Below the pieces are notes generated by a model, which saw only the letters and a program-made list of their open reading frames with translations, did no database searches and was not told the DNA's origin. 64,000 bases of DNA, from assembly GCF_014837165.1 (NCBI RefSeq), contig NZ_JACSPM010000001.1, positions 888,304-952,303 of the forward strand, read 5' to 3'. Shown piece after piece: positions 7,575 through 18,282 of the stretch. Numbering within the stretch: position 1 is the first letter of the stretch; each line of letters opens with the position of its first letter. Source of the stretch: Microbacterium gallinarum (lineage in GTDB: Bacteria; Actinomycetota; Actinomycetes; Actinomycetales; Microbacteriaceae). Both the position numbers and the translations under genes were made by a program.

Positions 7575-10500
7575 TCAGTGGATGAGCACCGGCGCCGGCA
7601 CGATCGCCCGCGAGTCCTTGTACCCCGTCGCACCGTCGAACGACGTGCGCAGCAGGTGCAGCCCTCGACTCAGCGTGGGCAGCGTGATGCGCACCTTGCC
7701 CTTGTCGGCCGCCGCGAGCTCGACCGTGGCGATCACGACGCCGCCGTCGGTCACCGTCACCGTCCCGACGGGCGCCGTGCCGTCGGCCGCCACGACCTTG
7801 CCGACCACCTTCACCGTGGCGCCGTGCTTCGCGACGAGCTTGTCGGGGGCCGCAAGCACCGCGGTGCGCACGTCCTCCTTGTCGACGAGCACCGCCACCG
7901 AGCGGGCCGGCACGGTGAGCGCGCCGGTCGCGGCATCCCACGTCGTCGTCTTCACCACGGCATCGGAGCCGTTCGCCTGCGCGGCGGTGAGGGCGAACCC
8001 GCGACCGGCGAGGTCGGGCAGCGCCTGCGTCGTCGCTTCGGGCGACGCGTTGAACACCACCAGGGCACCCTCGAGATCGCGGTCGACGTTCTCACCCAGG
8101 AGGTCGTCGATGAGCATCACGACGACGCCGGGCGTGGCATCCGGTCCGCTGTTCGGGAACGACACCTTCTCGTTGATCAGATCGGCCGAGCCGAGCCGCA
8201 GCAGGCCGACTTCCTCGCGGATGCGGAGCAGATCGAGAGCGGATGCCTCGGCCGCGGCGATGTCGGAGGCACCGGGCTTGAGCGCCGGGTTCTCGAGCAG
8301 CGGCTTCATGAACGACCACTTGGCCTCGTTGTCGGCCTTGCGCGGCAGGCCCGACCCGTAGGTCGACTCCTGGCCGGTCCAGTCGATGCGGTTGAACCAG
8401 TCGCCCGAGTTGTAGCTGTTGCGGTCGAGCGACTTCGAGCGCAGCAGCTCGGTGCCCGCGTGCCAGAACGACGGGGTCTGCGAGAACGTCGTCGTCGCGA
8501 GCGACAGCGTGTTCATGCGCACACGATCGGCCATCGACGTGTCGACCGGCAGCTTGAAGACCTGGTGGTCGTACAGCGTCTCGTTGTCGTGCGCGTCGAC
8601 GTACGTGATGACCTCGTCGGGCTGGTCGGCGTAGCCCGCCGCCGAGCCGTTGTAGTCCAGCTCGTCGCCCGCCTTCACGGTGCCGTCCGAGGTCGTCATC
8701 TCGAAGTCGCGGAGGTTGCCCGCGAGGCCGAGCTTCACCAGGTCGGTCTTGTGCGCCAGATCCCCGGCGGGGTCGCCGGGCACGTCGGGCCGTCCGTTCG
8801 GGTCGGTGAACAGTCCGGTGCCGAAGCCCTGGTAGAAGATCGAGGCGCCGTCGACCGGGCTGCCGCCGTGCACGGCGTCGCGCAGCCGGTCGCTGAACGT
8901 GCCGATGCCGGTCCCGCCGAGCTGCCCCTGCGTGGCCTGTTCGAAGAGGGCGTTGTTCGCGACCTCACCGAAGTTCCAGCCCTCGCCGTAGAGGTAGATC
9001 GCCTTGCCGTCCACACCGTCCTTCTTGAGCGTGAGCTCATCGAGCGCCGCACGGATCGCGAGCATGTTCTCCTTCGAGTGGTGCCCCATCAGGTCGAAGC
9101 GGAAGCCGTCGACCTTGTAGTCCCGCGCCCACGTCACGACCGAGTCGACCATGAGCTTCTGCGCGACCTCGTGCTCGGTGGCGACGTTCTGGCAGCACGT
9201 CGAGGTCTCGACGTTGCCGGCGAGGTTGAGGCGGTGGTAGTACCCCGGCACGACCTTGTCGAGCACCGACTTGGCGTCCTGGCCGGACTGGGCGGTGTGG
9301 TTGTACACCTCGTCGAGCACGACCTGCAGGTCCATGCCGTGCAGCGCGCCGACCATCTCACGGAACTCGTGCACGCGCGCCCCGCCCTCGGGGTCGACGG
9401 CGTACGAGCCCTCGGGCGCGGAGTAGTGGTACGGGTCGTAGCCCCAGTTGAAGCCGTCGGCGTCGATCACCTCGGCGATGCAGGCCTGCTGCTCCTCGCT
9501 TCCCGGGCCCATCGAGGCCAGGTCGCAGTCGGGAACCGCCTGTGCCGCGCGGTCCTCCTCGATCGACGCGATGTCGAACGACGGCAGCAGGTGCACGGTG
9601 TTGATCCCCGCGTCGGCGAGCTGACGCAGCTGCTTCGTGCCCGCACTGTCGCGCGTGAAGGCGCGGTAGGTGCCCCGCTCCGCGGCCGGCACGGTCTCGT
9701 CGGTGATCGAGAAGTCGCGGATGTGCAGCTCGTAGATCGCGCGATCGACCGGGCGGTCGATCACCGGGGCCTTCGTCTTCTCCCACTGCTTGGGCTTCCA
9801 CGACTTGTCGTTCAGGTCGATCGCGACCGAGCGCTCCGAGTTGAGCGTCAGCCCGACCGAGTACGGGTCGGTCACGACGTTCGTCACGACCTCACCCTCC
9901 GCAGGGGCGAACACCTCGAGCTCCCACAGGAACTCGTCGCCCTTGAGCGACTTCGCCCCCGAGACCGTCCAGACACCGGATGCCGCGTCCCACGTCGCCT
10001 CGTGACGGACGGGGTCGCCGTCGGTGGTGCCGGCATCCCACGTCAACAGCGTCGCCTGCTGTGCGGTCGGCGCCCAGAGCCGGAACGTCGGCTTGCCGGC
10101 CTTGAACGAGACGCCGAGGGCCGTGTCAGCCACCGCGTCGGCGTACAGGTCGTCGAGCACGCCCGGGATCTGCACTCCGGTGTAGGCCTTGAGCGCACCG
10201 GCGGCGTCGCGCTGCGACACCATGAGCTGGCCCTTCAGCGGGGCCGCGGCATCCGCTCCCTCGACATGCAGCGCGACGAAGCCTGCGAGTGCGGGGAACC
10301 GCTTCTTCTGCTCGGCGGTGAGCCCGCCGTCGACACGCGTGAGGTCGATCGCGTCGCCGCCGGTGATCTCGCCGTCGGTGAGAACCAGGGATGCCGCGTC
10401 CGACGCGTGCAGCTGCCAGGTCGCGCCAGCGGCGGTCGAGCCCAGGTCGGCCGGCCACGCGATGGTCTCGGCGTCGATCCAGTGCGCGCGGAGCTCACCG

Positions 10501-13500
10501 GTGCCGACGAGCGGGGGGTCGGTGGCCTTGACCGTCAGCACGTGGGACTCGAGGTTGTACCGGAACGTCACGACCTTGCCCGCGGTCGCGCTGAACGTGA
10601 TGTTCGCGCCACCGGGTGCCCCGCCTGCCCCGTAGTTCTCGTCCCAGCTCAGGTTGTGCGCGACCTTGACCTCGTACGAGCCGGTGGGCGGGTCGTCGGT
10701 CGTGTACTGGAAGACACCGTCCTTGTTCCGGTCGAACATCATGGTCGCGAGGCACTCCGGCTGCCAGTCGCCGGGGCAGCCGAGCTCGCTCTGCAGCGAG
10801 CCCGGCAGCGTGATGACGGGGCCGTCGGCCGTCGACCAGATGTTCTTCGTGCGCGAGTCGAAGTAGAAGGTGATCGCGCCGCCGGCGTGGTTCAGCACGA
10901 TGTCGGAGCCGCCCTGCGCACCGCCCGCACCGTAGTTCTCGTTCCACGACTTCTCGACGGCGATCTTGTAGGCGTAATCGCCGGCCGCGAGGTTCGCGAT
11001 GCTGAGGCGCCAGATTCCGCCCGCCTGCTCCTCCATCTGCACGGCGTCGCAGTCGGGCTGCCAGTCGCCGGGGCATCCCGCTTCGCTGTTGAAGCTGCCG
11101 GGCACGCTGACGAAGCCGTAGTCGGTCGGCTCCTGCGGCTCGGGCTCTTCCGGGGCCTCGGGCTCTTCGGGCTCTTCAGGTGCGGCAAGCGTCACTCGGT
11201 TGCCCACGGAGGCGAACGTCGATGCGGCCGAACGGTTGCCCGCGGCATCCGTCGACACCGACCGGTACTCGACGAGCGTGCCCGCCGCGAGGCCCGCCGT
11301 GTCGTGGAACACGCGCGGCGAAGTGTCTTCGGCCGTGCCGAGCGCGTGCCACTCGTCGTCGCCGACCACGCGCCACGCGAAGCTCGTCTCGGCCCACACG
11401 CCGTCGGCGATGTCGGCCGCGATCGGGGTGACGCCGCTGAGCCCGGCGCCGGCCGCGGGGACGGTGACCGCGATGTCGCCGGCCTGCTCCGGAGCCGTGA
11501 CCGTCTTGCCCGCTGTGTAGACGACGGCGGACATCGCCGGGACGGTGACCGACGCGACGCCGGCGGAGTCGGTGGTGAAGCCGCTGCCGCCGCCGTAGAG
11601 CGGGGTGAAGGCCGCATCCGTCGTCAGAGTCGGAATCGAGACGGTCTTGTCAGCCGTCGCGTTGTTGGTCGCGACGAGGTACTCGATCTTCTCGTCGCGG
11701 TCGACGCGGCTGAAGGCGTAGACGCCGGTCGCCGCGTCGTCGACGAAGCGCTCGATCTGCGCGCCCGATTCGAGGGCCGGGTGGCCCGCGCGGAGGTCCG
11801 CGAGCGCAGCGATGTGCGTGTAGAGCGGCGCGTCGGTGTCGTAGCGATCGGTGCTGCCGAGCTGCTCGCCGGTGACGAGCGGCTGGTTCGCGTAGTCGGC
11901 GGTCTGCGTCGCGAAGAGCGACTGGCGGGCATCCTTGTCGCCGCCCGTGCCGGCGAAGCCCTGCTCGTCGCCGTAGTACACGACGGGCTGGCCGCGGGTG
12001 AGATACATCAGCTCGTGGGCGAGCTCGTCGCGCTGCAGCGCGTCGGCTCCGGCGACGAAGTGGCCGATGCGGCCCATGTCGTGGTTGCCGAGGAAGGTCG
12101 GCAGCGCCGTTGCTGACGAGTCCGGCGTCGTGTACATGTCGTCGCCCGCGAACAGGGCGCGCAGGCCGGTGGGCTTCGCGCCGGCGCCGGTGCCCTTGGC
12201 GTAGGCGGTCGCCGCACTCTGGAAAGTGAAGTCGAGCACCGAGTTCATGTCGGTCTTGCGCACGTAGGGCGAGAGCTTGGCCGGGTCGGCGTCGTAGACC
12301 TCGCCGAACATGAAGAAGTCGGGCTTGCCTGCCGCGTGGGCGTAGTCGAGCACCTCGGTCGCCCACTCCTCCCAGAACTCGAAGTTGACGTGCTTGGCGG
12401 TGTCGATGCGGAACCCGTCGATGCCGAGGTCGACCCAGTCCTGGTACACGTCGACGAACCCGTCGACGACGGTCGGGTGCTCGGTCATGAGGTCGTCGAG
12501 CCCGACGAAGTCGCCGAACGTGACCGACTCTCCGGCCCAGGTCGAGTCACCGCGGTTGTGGTACAGCGTCGGGTCGTTGAGCCACGCGGGGACCTTGACG
12601 TCCTTGTCGGCGTCGGCGATCACCGGCGTATACGGGAAGCTCGTCGCCGGGTCGAGCGCGGGGAAGTCGTCGGTGCCGGCGTAGGTCCCCGGGTCGAACG
12701 CGGTGCCCTCGGCGTCACGGTAGGGGTCGGCCTCCTGGGTGATGTAGGTCTGCGACCCTTCCTGGTACGAGATGACGTCGGCGGTGTGGTTCGTGATGAT
12801 GTCGAAGTACACCTTGATGCCGCGGTCGTGCGCGTCGTCGATCAGCGCCTCGAGCTCGGCGTTGGTGCCGAGATGCGGGTCGATCTGCGTGAAGTCGGTG
12901 ATCCAGTAGCCGTGGTAGCCCGCGCTCGCGTCGGCTCCGGCGCCCTGCACGGGCCGGTTCTTGAAGCTCGGGGTGAGCCAGATCGCCGTCGTGCCGAGGC
13001 CCTCGATGTAGTCGAGCTTCGAGTGGAGGCCGGCGAGGTCGCCGCCCTGGTAGAAGCCCTTGTCGGTGGGGTCGAAGCCGTGTGCGAGGCGGTCTCCGTC
13101 GATACCGCCGGTGTCGTTGGACGTGTCGCCGTTGGCGAAGCGGTCGGTCATGACGAAGTAGAACTGCTCGGCGCTGCCCGGCTGGCGCACCGGAGCCGCG
13201 ACGAGCGCGTCATCCGCCTCGGTGTACCCGGCAGCGAGCGAGCGCACCTCGATGCCGATGCGGTGGGTCGTGTCGTCGTAGCTGAAACGCAGCGTCGAGG
13301 GGCCCGCGACCGTGAGCGGGATGTCGTCGCTCCCGCCGTTGAGGCCGTACGACTCGTCCCAGCCGTCGTTCACGGCGACCTTGTACTGGTACGAGCCGGC
13401 GGGCACCTCGAACTCGGCCGCATAGACGCCCGCGGTGTCGGTGAGCGCGAGCTCGGTGGCGGCGCACTCGGGCTGCCAGTCGCCCGGGCACCCCAGTTCG

Positions 13501-13643
13501 CTCTGCAGACTGCCGACGAGCGCGAAGGAGCGCTCTGCGGCGGCGGCGGGGGCGGCGGCGACCAGGCCCCCGGTGAGGATCAGGGCCGCGGCGGTGAGGA
13601 TCGCGGCAGTACGACGGACACGTGCGGATGTCGGCTTCGACAC
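7575..13643 (-). CDS. Secreted bifunctional alpha-amylase / type I pullulanase
   Basis: About 2022 residues from a GTG with AGGAG 7 nt upstream, directly followed by a signal peptide ([10 protein letters not shown], hydrophobic core, cleavage near APAAAA). Domains: X25-like module (~40-135); GH13 alpha-amylase with nucleophile Asp in GIDGFRID (~411), acid Glu in FMFGEVYD (~446) and Asp in FLGNHDMG (~519); Ig/FN3-like module (~730-815); Glu/Pro-rich linker; two more X25 modules (~844-944, ~945-1041); PUD-like module; CBM48 (~1178-1254); second GH13 of pullulanase type with [26 protein letters not shown] (~1514), YGEGWNFG (~1554) and [10 protein letters not shown] (~1684); C-terminal Ig-like domain. 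It should cut alpha-1,4 and alpha-1,6 bonds of starch, pullulan or glycogen outside the cell. LacI-type operators lie upstream. Confidence 0.94.
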   Translation of the reverse strand: MSKPTSARVRRTAAILTAAALILTGGLVAAAPAAAAERSFALVGSLQSELGCPGDWQPECAATELALTDTAGVYAAEFEVPAGSYQYKVAVNDGWDESYGLNGGSDDIPLTVAGPSTLRFSYDDTTHRIGIEVRSLAAGYTEADDALVAAPVRQPGSAEQFYFVMTDRFANGDTSNDTGGIDGDRLAHGFDPTDKGFYQGGDLAGLHSKLDYIEGLGTTAIWLTPSFKNRPVQGAGADASAGYHGYWITDFTQIDPHLGTNAELEALIDDAHDRGIKVYFDIITNHTADVISYQEGSQTYITQEADPYRDAEGTAFDPGTYAGTDDFPALDPATSFPYTPVIADADKDVKVPAWLNDPTLYHNRGDSTWAGESVTFGDFVGLDDLMTEHPTVVDGFVDVYQDWVDLGIDGFRIDTAKHVNFEFWEEWATEVLDYAHAAGKPDFFMFGEVYDADPAKLSPYVRKTDMNSVLDFTFQSAATAYAKGTGAGAKPTGLRALFAGDDMYTTPDSSATALPTFLGNHDMGRIGHFVAGADALQRDELAHELMYLTRGQPVVYYGDEQGFAGTGGDKDARQSLFATQTADYANQPLVTGEQLGSTDRYDTDAPLYTHIAALADLRAGHPALESGAQIERFVDDAATGVYAFSRVDRDEKIEYLVATNNATADKTVSIPTLTTDAAFTPLYGGGSGFTTDSAGVASVTVPAMSAVVYTAGKTVTAPEQAGDIAVTVPAAGAGLSGVTPIAADIADGVWAETSFAWRVVGDDEWHALGTAEDTSPRVFHDTAGLAAGTLVEYRSVSTDAAGNRSAASTFASVGNRVTLAAPEEPEEPEAPEEPEPQEPTDYGFVSVPGSFNSEAGCPGDWQPDCDAVQMEEQAGGIWRLSIANLAAGDYAYKIAVEKSWNENYGAGGAQGGSDIVLNHAGGAITFYFDSRTKNIWSTADGPVITLPGSLQSELGCPGDWQPECLATMMFDRNKDGVFQYTTDDPPTGSYEVKVAHNLSWDENYGAGGAPGGANITFSATAGKVVTFRYNLESHVLTVKATDPPLVGTGELRAHWIDAETIAWPADLGSTAAGATWQLHASDAASLVLTDGEITGGDAIDLTRVDGGLTAEQKKRFPALAGFVALHVEGADAAAPLKGQLMVSQRDAAGALKAYTGVQIPGVLDDLYADAVADTALGVSFKAGKPTFRLWAPTAQQATLLTWDAGTTDGDPVRHEATWDAASGVWTVSGAKSLKGDEFLWELEVFAPAEGEVVTNVVTDPYSVGLTLNSERSVAIDLNDKSWKPKQWEKTKAPVIDRPVDRAIYELHIRDFSITDETVPAAERGTYRAFTRDSAGTKQLRQLADAGINTVHLLPSFDIASIEEDRAAQAVPDCDLASMGPGSEEQQACIAEVIDADGFNWGYDPYHYSAPEGSYAVDPEGGARVHEFREMVGALHGMDLQVVLDEVYNHTAQSGQDAKSVLDKVVPGYYHRLNLAGNVETSTCCQNVATEHEVAQKLMVDSVVTWARDYKVDGFRFDLMGHHSKENMLAIRAALDELTLKKDGVDGKAIYLYGEGWNFGEVANNALFEQATQGQLGGTGIGTFSDRLRDAVHGGSPVDGASIFYQGFGTGLFTDPNGRPDVPGDPAGDLAHKTDLVKLGLAGNLRDFEMTTSDGTVKAGDELDYNGSAAGYADQPDEVITYVDAHDNETLYDHQVFKLPVDTSMADRVRMNTLSLATTTFSQTPSFWHAGTELLRSKSLDRNSYNSGDWFNRIDWTGQESTYGSGLPRKADNEAKWSFMKPLLENPALKPGASDIAAAEASALDLLRIREEVGLLRLGSADLINEKVSFPNSGPDATPGVVVMLIDDLLGENVDRDLEGALVVFNASPEATTQALPDLAGRGFALTAAQANGSDAVVKTTTWDAATGALTVPARSVAVLVDKEDVRTAVLAAPDKLVAKHGATVKVVGKVVAADGTAPVGTVTVTDGGVVIATVELAAADKGKVRITLPTLSRGLHLLRTSFDGATGYKDSRAIVPAPVLIH

Positions 13644-13728
13644 GGAGGAACTCCTGGGGGAGGCAGGGCACGACAACGTGCCGAGTGGTGCAGTGTGCAC
13701 GCGACGCTAGCAAGGACACCCCCGAAAC

Positions 13729-13742
13729 TGCAAGCGCTTACA
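13729..13742. promoter_or_regulatory. LacI/MalR-type operator candidate 1
   Basis: TGCAAGCGCTTACA, a near-perfect 14-bp palindrome centred on GCGC, 86-99 bp upstream of the pullulanase GTG start. The core CAAGCGCTT is typical of LacI-family maltose/CRE-like operators. A second similar site lies 77 bp away. Confidence 0.6.
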
Positions 13743-13805
13743 TTATGAGAAACGACTCATTTCCGGATGCCGCGCCGCCGCAGGCTGTGGTGGAAGGTGT
13801 CTCCG

Positions 13806-13819
13806 CGCAACCGCTTGCA
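13806..13819. promoter_or_regulatory. LacI/MalR-type operator candidate 2
   Basis: CGCAACCGCTTGCA, sharing the GCAA-N-CG-CTTGC architecture with the site at 13729. The two sites are 77 bp apart, about seven helical turns, compatible with looping repression. The rest of the 307-bp gap 13644-13950 shows no coding frame that I would support. Confidence 0.5.
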
Positions 13820-13950
13820 CTGCGGTTAGGGACCACCCGTTGCACGACGAAACACGTCATTCGCGGCGAGACAGCGTCCGGCAGACAGGGTCTTGTCGCC
13901 GATCCGACGCTTCACGAGTCTGGGCGGGCGCGCCGCCGATCCCGGGGAGT

Positions 13951-14160
13951 TCAGCTGCTGCGCGATCGCCGCGCGATGCCGATCACGATGAGCGCCAAAC
14001 CCACCAGTGCGACGATCGGACCGATGACCGCCCACAGCGTCGAACCGGTCATCGCCGAACCGCCGAGCATGCCGAAGCCCTGCAGCGCCCACACCGCCCC
14101 GACGAGCACGAGGACAGCACCCAGGACCACAAACAGCCACATGCGCTTCACGCGCGACAC
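13951..14160 (-). CDS. Small two-TM membrane protein
   Basis: 69 residues with a short basic start (MSRVKR), a first hydrophobic segment at about 8-29 (MWLFVVLGAVLVLVGAVWAL), a small Gly/Ser-rich loop (FGMLGGSAMTGS) and a second segment at about 42-62 (LWAVIGPIVALVGLALIVIG), ending in a basic tail RRSRSS. Similar tiny membrane proteins are common in Microbacteriaceae and lack known function. It lies between the thioesterase of the methylcitrate operon and the pullulanase operators, and is probably monocistronic. Confidence 0.75.
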   Translation of the reverse strand: MSRVKRMWLFVVLGAVLVLVGAVWALQGFGMLGGSAMTGSTLWAVIGPIVALVGLALIVIGIARRSRSS

Positions 14161-14190
14161 GCTAGTGCAGCCTCGGCCGCGCAGCCACCC

Positions 14191-14646
14191 TCAGCCCCGC
14201 TCCTCCGGCTTCCCGTACGTGCTGCGCTGCTCGATCACGGCGAGCGTGCAGCGCGAGATGCAGGCCAGCCGCCCGGCGTCGTCGACGATGCGCACCTCCC
14301 ACACCTGCGACCGGCGGCCGATCGCCGCGGGCGTCGCCGTCGCGGTCACCCACCCGGCGAACACCGGGCGGATGTGGTTGGCGTTGATCTCCTGACCGAC
14401 GACGTGGAAGCGCTCGCGGTCCACCGCCAGGTATCCCGCCCACGACGCGAGTGTCTCGGCCAGCGCGACCGACGCGCCGCCGTGCAGGACGCCCGCCGGC
14501 TGGACGGAGCGCCGGTCCACCGGCATCCGTCCCACCAGCGCGTCGTCGCGGACCTCGACGATCTCGATGCCGAGGTTCTCGATGAGCGTGCCCGAGGCCA
14601 TCGCCGTCAGGTCGATGCCGGCGACGTCCCCGAACCAGAGGCTCAC
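14191..14646 (-). CDS. PaaI-type hotdog thioesterase
   Basis: 151 residues starting at a GTG (14646) that overlaps the prpC stop by 4 nt (GTGA). It is a single hotdog domain of the PaaI/YdiI family, with the hallmark stretch VQPAGVLHGGASVALAETLA (about residues 48-67), followed by VVGQEINANHIRPVFAGWVT and a C-terminal beta strand carrying CISRCTLAV. Such enzymes hydrolyse acyl-CoA thioesters. Translational coupling to prpC suggests a housekeeping role, releasing CoA from excess propionyl-CoA or other acyl-CoA species; this is inferred from context. Confidence 0.85.
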   Translation of the reverse strand: MSLWFGDVAGIDLTAMASGTLIENLGIEIVEVRDDALVGRMPVDRRSVQPAGVLHGGASVALAETLASWAGYLAVDRERFHVVGQEINANHIRPVFAGWVTATATPAAIGRRSQVWEVRIVDDAGRLACISRCTLAVIEQRSTYGKPEERG

Positions 14647-15833
14647 CCCGCGGCTTCCTCTCGGCGCTCGGCGGCGGCAAGCTCGGCCTCGTCGGGTACG
14701 TATCCCGCGATGTGGCGCTCGTCGGGGCCGTTGTAGGCCGACAGCGGGCGGATGAGCGCGTTGGACGCGGCCTGCTCCATGATGTGCGCCGTCCAGCCGG
14801 TGACCCGCGCCGCCACGAAGAGCGGCGTGAACGTGAGCGTGTCGAAGCCCATGAGGTTGTAGGCGGGACCCGACGGGTAGTCGAGGTTCGGGTAGATGCC
14901 CTTGCGGCTGACGAACTCCGACTCGAGGGTGTCGTAGAGCGCGGCGACATCGGCCCGGTCGTAGTGCTCGACGAGCGTGTCGAGCGCCTTCTTCATCGTC
15001 GGGACGCGCGAGTCGCCCTTCTTGTAGACACGGTGCCCGAAGCCCATGATCTTGCGCTTCTCGGCGAGTGCCTCGTCGAGCCACGGCCCCACGTTCTCCG
15101 CCGAGCCGATCTCGTCGAAGATGTGCAGGACGGCTTCGTTGGCGCCGCCGTGCAGCGGGCCCTTGAGCGCGCCGATCGCACCGACGACAGCCGAGTACAG
15201 GTCGCTGAGGGTCGACGTGACCACGCGGGCGGTGAACGTCGAGGCGTTGAAGGAGTGCTCCGCGTACAGGATCATCGACCGGTTGAACGCGTCGACGACG
15301 ACCTCGTCGGCCTCCTCGCCGAACGTCATCCACAGGAAGTTGGCCGCGTAGTCGAGGTCGTTGCGCGGGGCGATCGGCTGCTGACCGCGGCGACGGCGCT
15401 GGCCGTACGCGACGATCGCCGGGAGGACGGCGAACAGACGGATGCTGCGCGCGAGGTTGTCCTCAGCGCTGCCGCTGGCGTCGAGCACCGAGCCGATGCC
15501 CGCCATGTCGCGCGCGCCGATCAGGCTCACGGCGGTGCGCACCTCGTCCATCGGGTGGGCGTCGACGGGGACCAGGTCGATGGCGGCGCGCACGTCCGGC
15601 GGCAGCGCGCGGTAGGACCGCTCGGTGGCGCGGAGGTGCGCGAGCTCGACCTCGGTCGGCAGCTCGCCGTGCCAGAGCAGATACGCGACCGCCTCGAACG
15701 GCTGGGTGGAGGCGAGCTCCTGCACGGGGTAGCCCCGGTACAGCAGCGAGTTCGTCTCGGGGTTGACCTTCGAGACCGCCGTGTAGTCGACGACGACGCC
15801 GGCGAGGCCCTTCTTGATGTCGGGTTCGGTCAT
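14643..15833 (-). CDS. prpC: 2-methylcitrate synthase
   Basis: 396 residues, starting MTEPDIKKGLAGVVVDYTAV. It condenses propionyl-CoA with oxaloacetate. It is a citrate-synthase fold protein with the PrpC-style N-terminus (IKKGLAGVVVDYTAVSKV, LLYRGYPVQEL), catalytic His regions EHSFNASTFTARVV and GPLHGGANEAVL, and the conserved KIMGFGHRVYKKGDSRVP loop. Length and N-terminus favour 2-methylcitrate over housekeeping citrate synthase, as does linkage to prpB and prpD. It lies 23 nt downstream of prpB and overlaps the thioesterase gene. Confidence 0.95.
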   Translation of the reverse strand: MTEPDIKKGLAGVVVDYTAVSKVNPETNSLLYRGYPVQELASTQPFEAVAYLLWHGELPTEVELAHLRATERSYRALPPDVRAAIDLVPVDAHPMDEVRTAVSLIGARDMAGIGSVLDASGSAEDNLARSIRLFAVLPAIVAYGQRRRRGQQPIAPRNDLDYAANFLWMTFGEEADEVVVDAFNRSMILYAEHSFNASTFTARVVTSTLSDLYSAVVGAIGALKGPLHGGANEAVLHIFDEIGSAENVGPWLDEALAEKRKIMGFGHRVYKKGDSRVPTMKKALDTLVEHYDRADVAALYDTLESEFVSRKGIYPNLDYPSGPAYNLMGFDTLTFTPLFVAARVTGWTAHIMEQAASNALIRPLSAYNGPDERHIAGYVPDEAELAAAERREEAAG

Positions 15834-15856
15834 GACTGCTCCTTCGGGTCAGTGAC

Positions 15857-16756
15857 TCAGCGCTGGATCTGGAAGTTGAAGACGTCCTGGTCGAAGTGGT
15901 TGTACTGCTCGTAGTCGATCAGGTCGTACAGATCGGCGCGGTGCTGCATCTCGCCGAGCTTCGAGGTCAGGTGCCCCTCGTCGATGAGCGTATCGAGAGC
16001 GCGGGATGCCGCGCCCATCGCGATCCGCAGCAGCGAGACGGGCCAGATCACGATGTTGACACCGGCACTGCGCAGCTGCTCGGTCGAGAAGAGGTCGCTC
16101 TTGCCGAACTCGGTCATGTTCGCGAGGATCGGCACGTCCAGCGCGGCGCGCATCGCCTCGAACTCGCCCAGGTCGCGCATGGCCTCGGGGAAGATCGCGT
16201 CGGCGCCCGCATCCACCAGCGCCTTCGCGCGGTCGATCGCGGCATCCATCCCATCGACGGCGCGGATGTCGGTGCGCGCCATGATCAGGAAGTTCGGGTC
16301 GCGACGCGCGTCGACGGCCGCCCTGATGCGCTTGACGGCGGTGTCCTCGTCGACGACGGACTTGCCGTCGAGGTGGCCGCAGCGCTTCGGGTTGATCTGA
16401 TCCTCGATGTGCGTGCCGGCGAGCCCGGCGTCCTCGAGCGTCTGGATCGTGCGGGCGACGTTCATGGGCTCGCCGAAGCCCGTGTCGGCGTCGATGATCG
16501 CCGGCAGGTCGGTCATGCGGGCGATCTGCTGCCCGCGCCCCGCCACCTCGGTGAGGGTCGTCAGTCCGATGTCGGGCAATCCGAGGTCGGCGGACAGCAC
16601 GGCACCCGAGATGTAGACGCCTTCGAAGCCCTTGCGCTCGATGAGCCGCGCGCTGAGCGGGTTGAACGCGCCGGGGAACCGGAGCAGTTCGCCCGAGGCG
16701 AGCCGCTCCCGGAGCAGCCGCCGCTTCTCGGCGGCCGTCACGCCGGAGTACAGCAT
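15857..16756 (-). CDS. prpB: 2-methylisocitrate lyase
   Basis: 299 residues. It splits 2-methylisocitrate into pyruvate and succinate. Isocitrate-lyase/PEP-mutase superfamily landmarks: FPGAFNPLSARLIERKGFEG near the start, metal-binding DADTGFGEP, the catalytic-loop signature KRCGHLDGK (about residues 120-128), and MARTDIRAVDG. The ATG overlaps the prpD stop by one nucleotide (TGATG), so it is translated from the same polycistron. There are no oddities in length or motifs. Confidence 0.95.
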   Translation of the reverse strand: MLYSGVTAAEKRRLLRERLASGELLRFPGAFNPLSARLIERKGFEGVYISGAVLSADLGLPDIGLTTLTEVAGRGQQIARMTDLPAIIDADTGFGEPMNVARTIQTLEDAGLAGTHIEDQINPKRCGHLDGKSVVDEDTAVKRIRAAVDARRDPNFLIMARTDIRAVDGMDAAIDRAKALVDAGADAIFPEAMRDLGEFEAMRAALDVPILANMTEFGKSDLFSTEQLRSAGVNIVIWPVSLLRIAMGAASRALDTLIDEGHLTSKLGEMQHRADLYDLIDYEQYNHFDQDVFNFQIQR

Positions 16757-18282
16757 CAGAACAGTCCCTTGGGCGCAGGCGCCGCGGCGAGCACGCCGAA
16801 CTCGGCGACGATCGACAGCTGCTGCACCTCTTCCGGCGTGAGCTCGGGCAGCCGCTCGGCGAGGTCGATGAACCGATCGATCTCCTCGGCGGAGAGCACC
16901 GGCTCGGCCAGGATGCGGAACTTGCGGATGTAGTCCGCACGGGCGAAGGGACGGGCGCCGAGGGGGTGCGCGTCGGCGACGGCGATCTCGTCCTCGATGG
17001 TCTCGCCGCCCGTGAGGCGGATCTCGACGCGACCGCCGAAGGCCTTCTCGTTCGGGTCGTCCGAGTGGTAGCGACGGGTCCACTCCGCGTCCTCGGCCGT
17101 GGTGATCTTCTGCCACAGCGCGACGGTGTCCTCGCGGCCCGCGCGCTCGGGGGCGTACGAGTCGACGTGGTGCCAGCCGCCGTCCTGCAGGGCAACGGCG
17201 AAGATGTACGGGATCGAGTGGTCGAGCGTCTCGCGCGACGCCTTCGGGTCGTACTTCTGCGGGTCGTTCGCTCCGGAGCCGATGACGTAGTGCGTGTGGT
17301 GCGAGGTGTGCAGCACGATCGACTCGACGTTGGCGGGGTCGGTCAGCTCGGGGTGCTCGCCGTGCAGCTTGCGGGCGAGGTCGATCCAGGCCTGCGCCTG
17401 GTACTCGGCCGAGTGCTCCTTCGTGTAGGAGTCGAGGATGCCGCGCTTGGGCTCGCCGGCTTCCGGGAGCGGCACGTCGTACGAGGCGTCCGGTCCGTCG
17501 AGCATCCAGGCGACGACGCCGTCCTCGCCTTCGTAGATCGGGCTCGGCGACGTCTCACCGCGCATCGCGCGGTCGACGGCCTCCACCGCCATCTTCCCGG
17601 CGAATGCGGGGGCGTGCGCCTTCCACGTCGAGATCTCGCCCTTGCGCGACTGGCGCGTGGCGGTGGTGGTGTGCAGCGCCTGGCCGACGGCCTGGTAGAT
17701 CGTCTCGACGTCGAGGCCGAGGAGCGTGCCGATGCCGGCCGCCGCCGAGGGACCGAGGTGGGCGACGTGGTCGATCTTGTGCTTGTGGAGGCAGATCGCG
17801 CGCACGAGGTCGATCTGGATCTCGTAGCCGGTCGCAAGGCCGCGCACCAGCGCCGCGCCATCGGCGCCGACGTGCTGGGCGACCGCGAGGATAGGCGGGA
17901 TGTTGTCGCCGGGGTGCGAGTAGTCGGCGGCCAGGAAGGTGTCGTGGTAATCGAGCTCGCGCACGGCGACGCCGTTGGCCCACGCCGCCCACTCGGGGCT
18001 CGTGCGGCGGTCGAGAGCGCAGCCGAACACGGTCGCGCCGTTGCCGCCGACCGACACGGCGTGGTCGAGGGCCTGCTGTCGGGCCGCGCTGACGGGGGCG
18101 CGGGTGAGGGATGCCGCGGCCACGGCGGCATTGTCGATGACCCGGTTGATGATCATGTCGACGACGTCGGGCTCGACCTCGACGGGATCGGCGGCGACCT
18201 CGGCGATGTGCCAGGCGAGCTGCCCCTCGCGCGCGAGGTTCTCATCGCTGCGGTGGACGCGGAGGTGGTGGTTGACGGTCAT
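16756..18282 (-). CDS. prpD: 2-methylcitrate dehydratase (MmgE/PrpD family)
   Basis: 508 residues, normal for the longer actinobacterial PrpD. It dehydrates 2-methylcitrate in the methylcitrate cycle. MmgE/PrpD features: [20 protein letters not shown] near residue 30, [20 protein letters not shown] and [20 protein letters not shown] (about residues 85-130), and [20 protein letters not shown] in the middle. The start codon overlaps the GntR stop (ATGA), so regulator and enzyme are translated together. The C-terminal third is the usual lid domain. Confidence 0.95.
   Translation of the reverse strand: MTVNHHLRVHRSDENLAREGQLAWHIAEVAADPVEVEPDVVDMIINRVIDNAAVAAASLTRAPVSAARQQALDHAVSVGGNGATVFGCALDRRTSPEWAAWANGVAVRELDYHDTFLAADYSHPGDNIPPILAVAQHVGADGAALVRGLATGYEIQIDLVRAICLHKHKIDHVAHLGPSAAAGIGTLLGLDVETIYQAVGQALHTTTATRQSRKGEISTWKAHAPAFAGKMAVEAVDRAMRGETSPSPIYEGEDGVVAWMLDGPDASYDVPLPEAGEPKRGILDSYTKEHSAEYQAQAWIDLARKLHGEHPELTDPANVESIVLHTSHHTHYVIGSGANDPQKYDPKASRETLDHSIPYIFAVALQDGGWHHVDSYAPERAGREDTVALWQKITTAEDAEWTRRYHSDDPNEKAFGGRVEIRLTGGETIEDEIAVADAHPLGARPFARADYIRKFRILAEPVLSAEEIDRFIDLAERLPELTPEEVQQLSIVAEFGVLAAAPAPKGLF

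Noticed and set aside
6864..12116. A 1750-codon open frame on the plus strand
   Set aside because: It is antisense to the amylase/pullulanase gene, Arg/Val/His-rich, and has no recognisable domain; a by-product of high GC.
13644..13700. Earlier ATG start for the amylase/pullulanase
   Set aside because: It would add 19 residues before the signal peptide and lacks a ribosome-binding site; the GTG at 13643 has AGGAG at the right distance.
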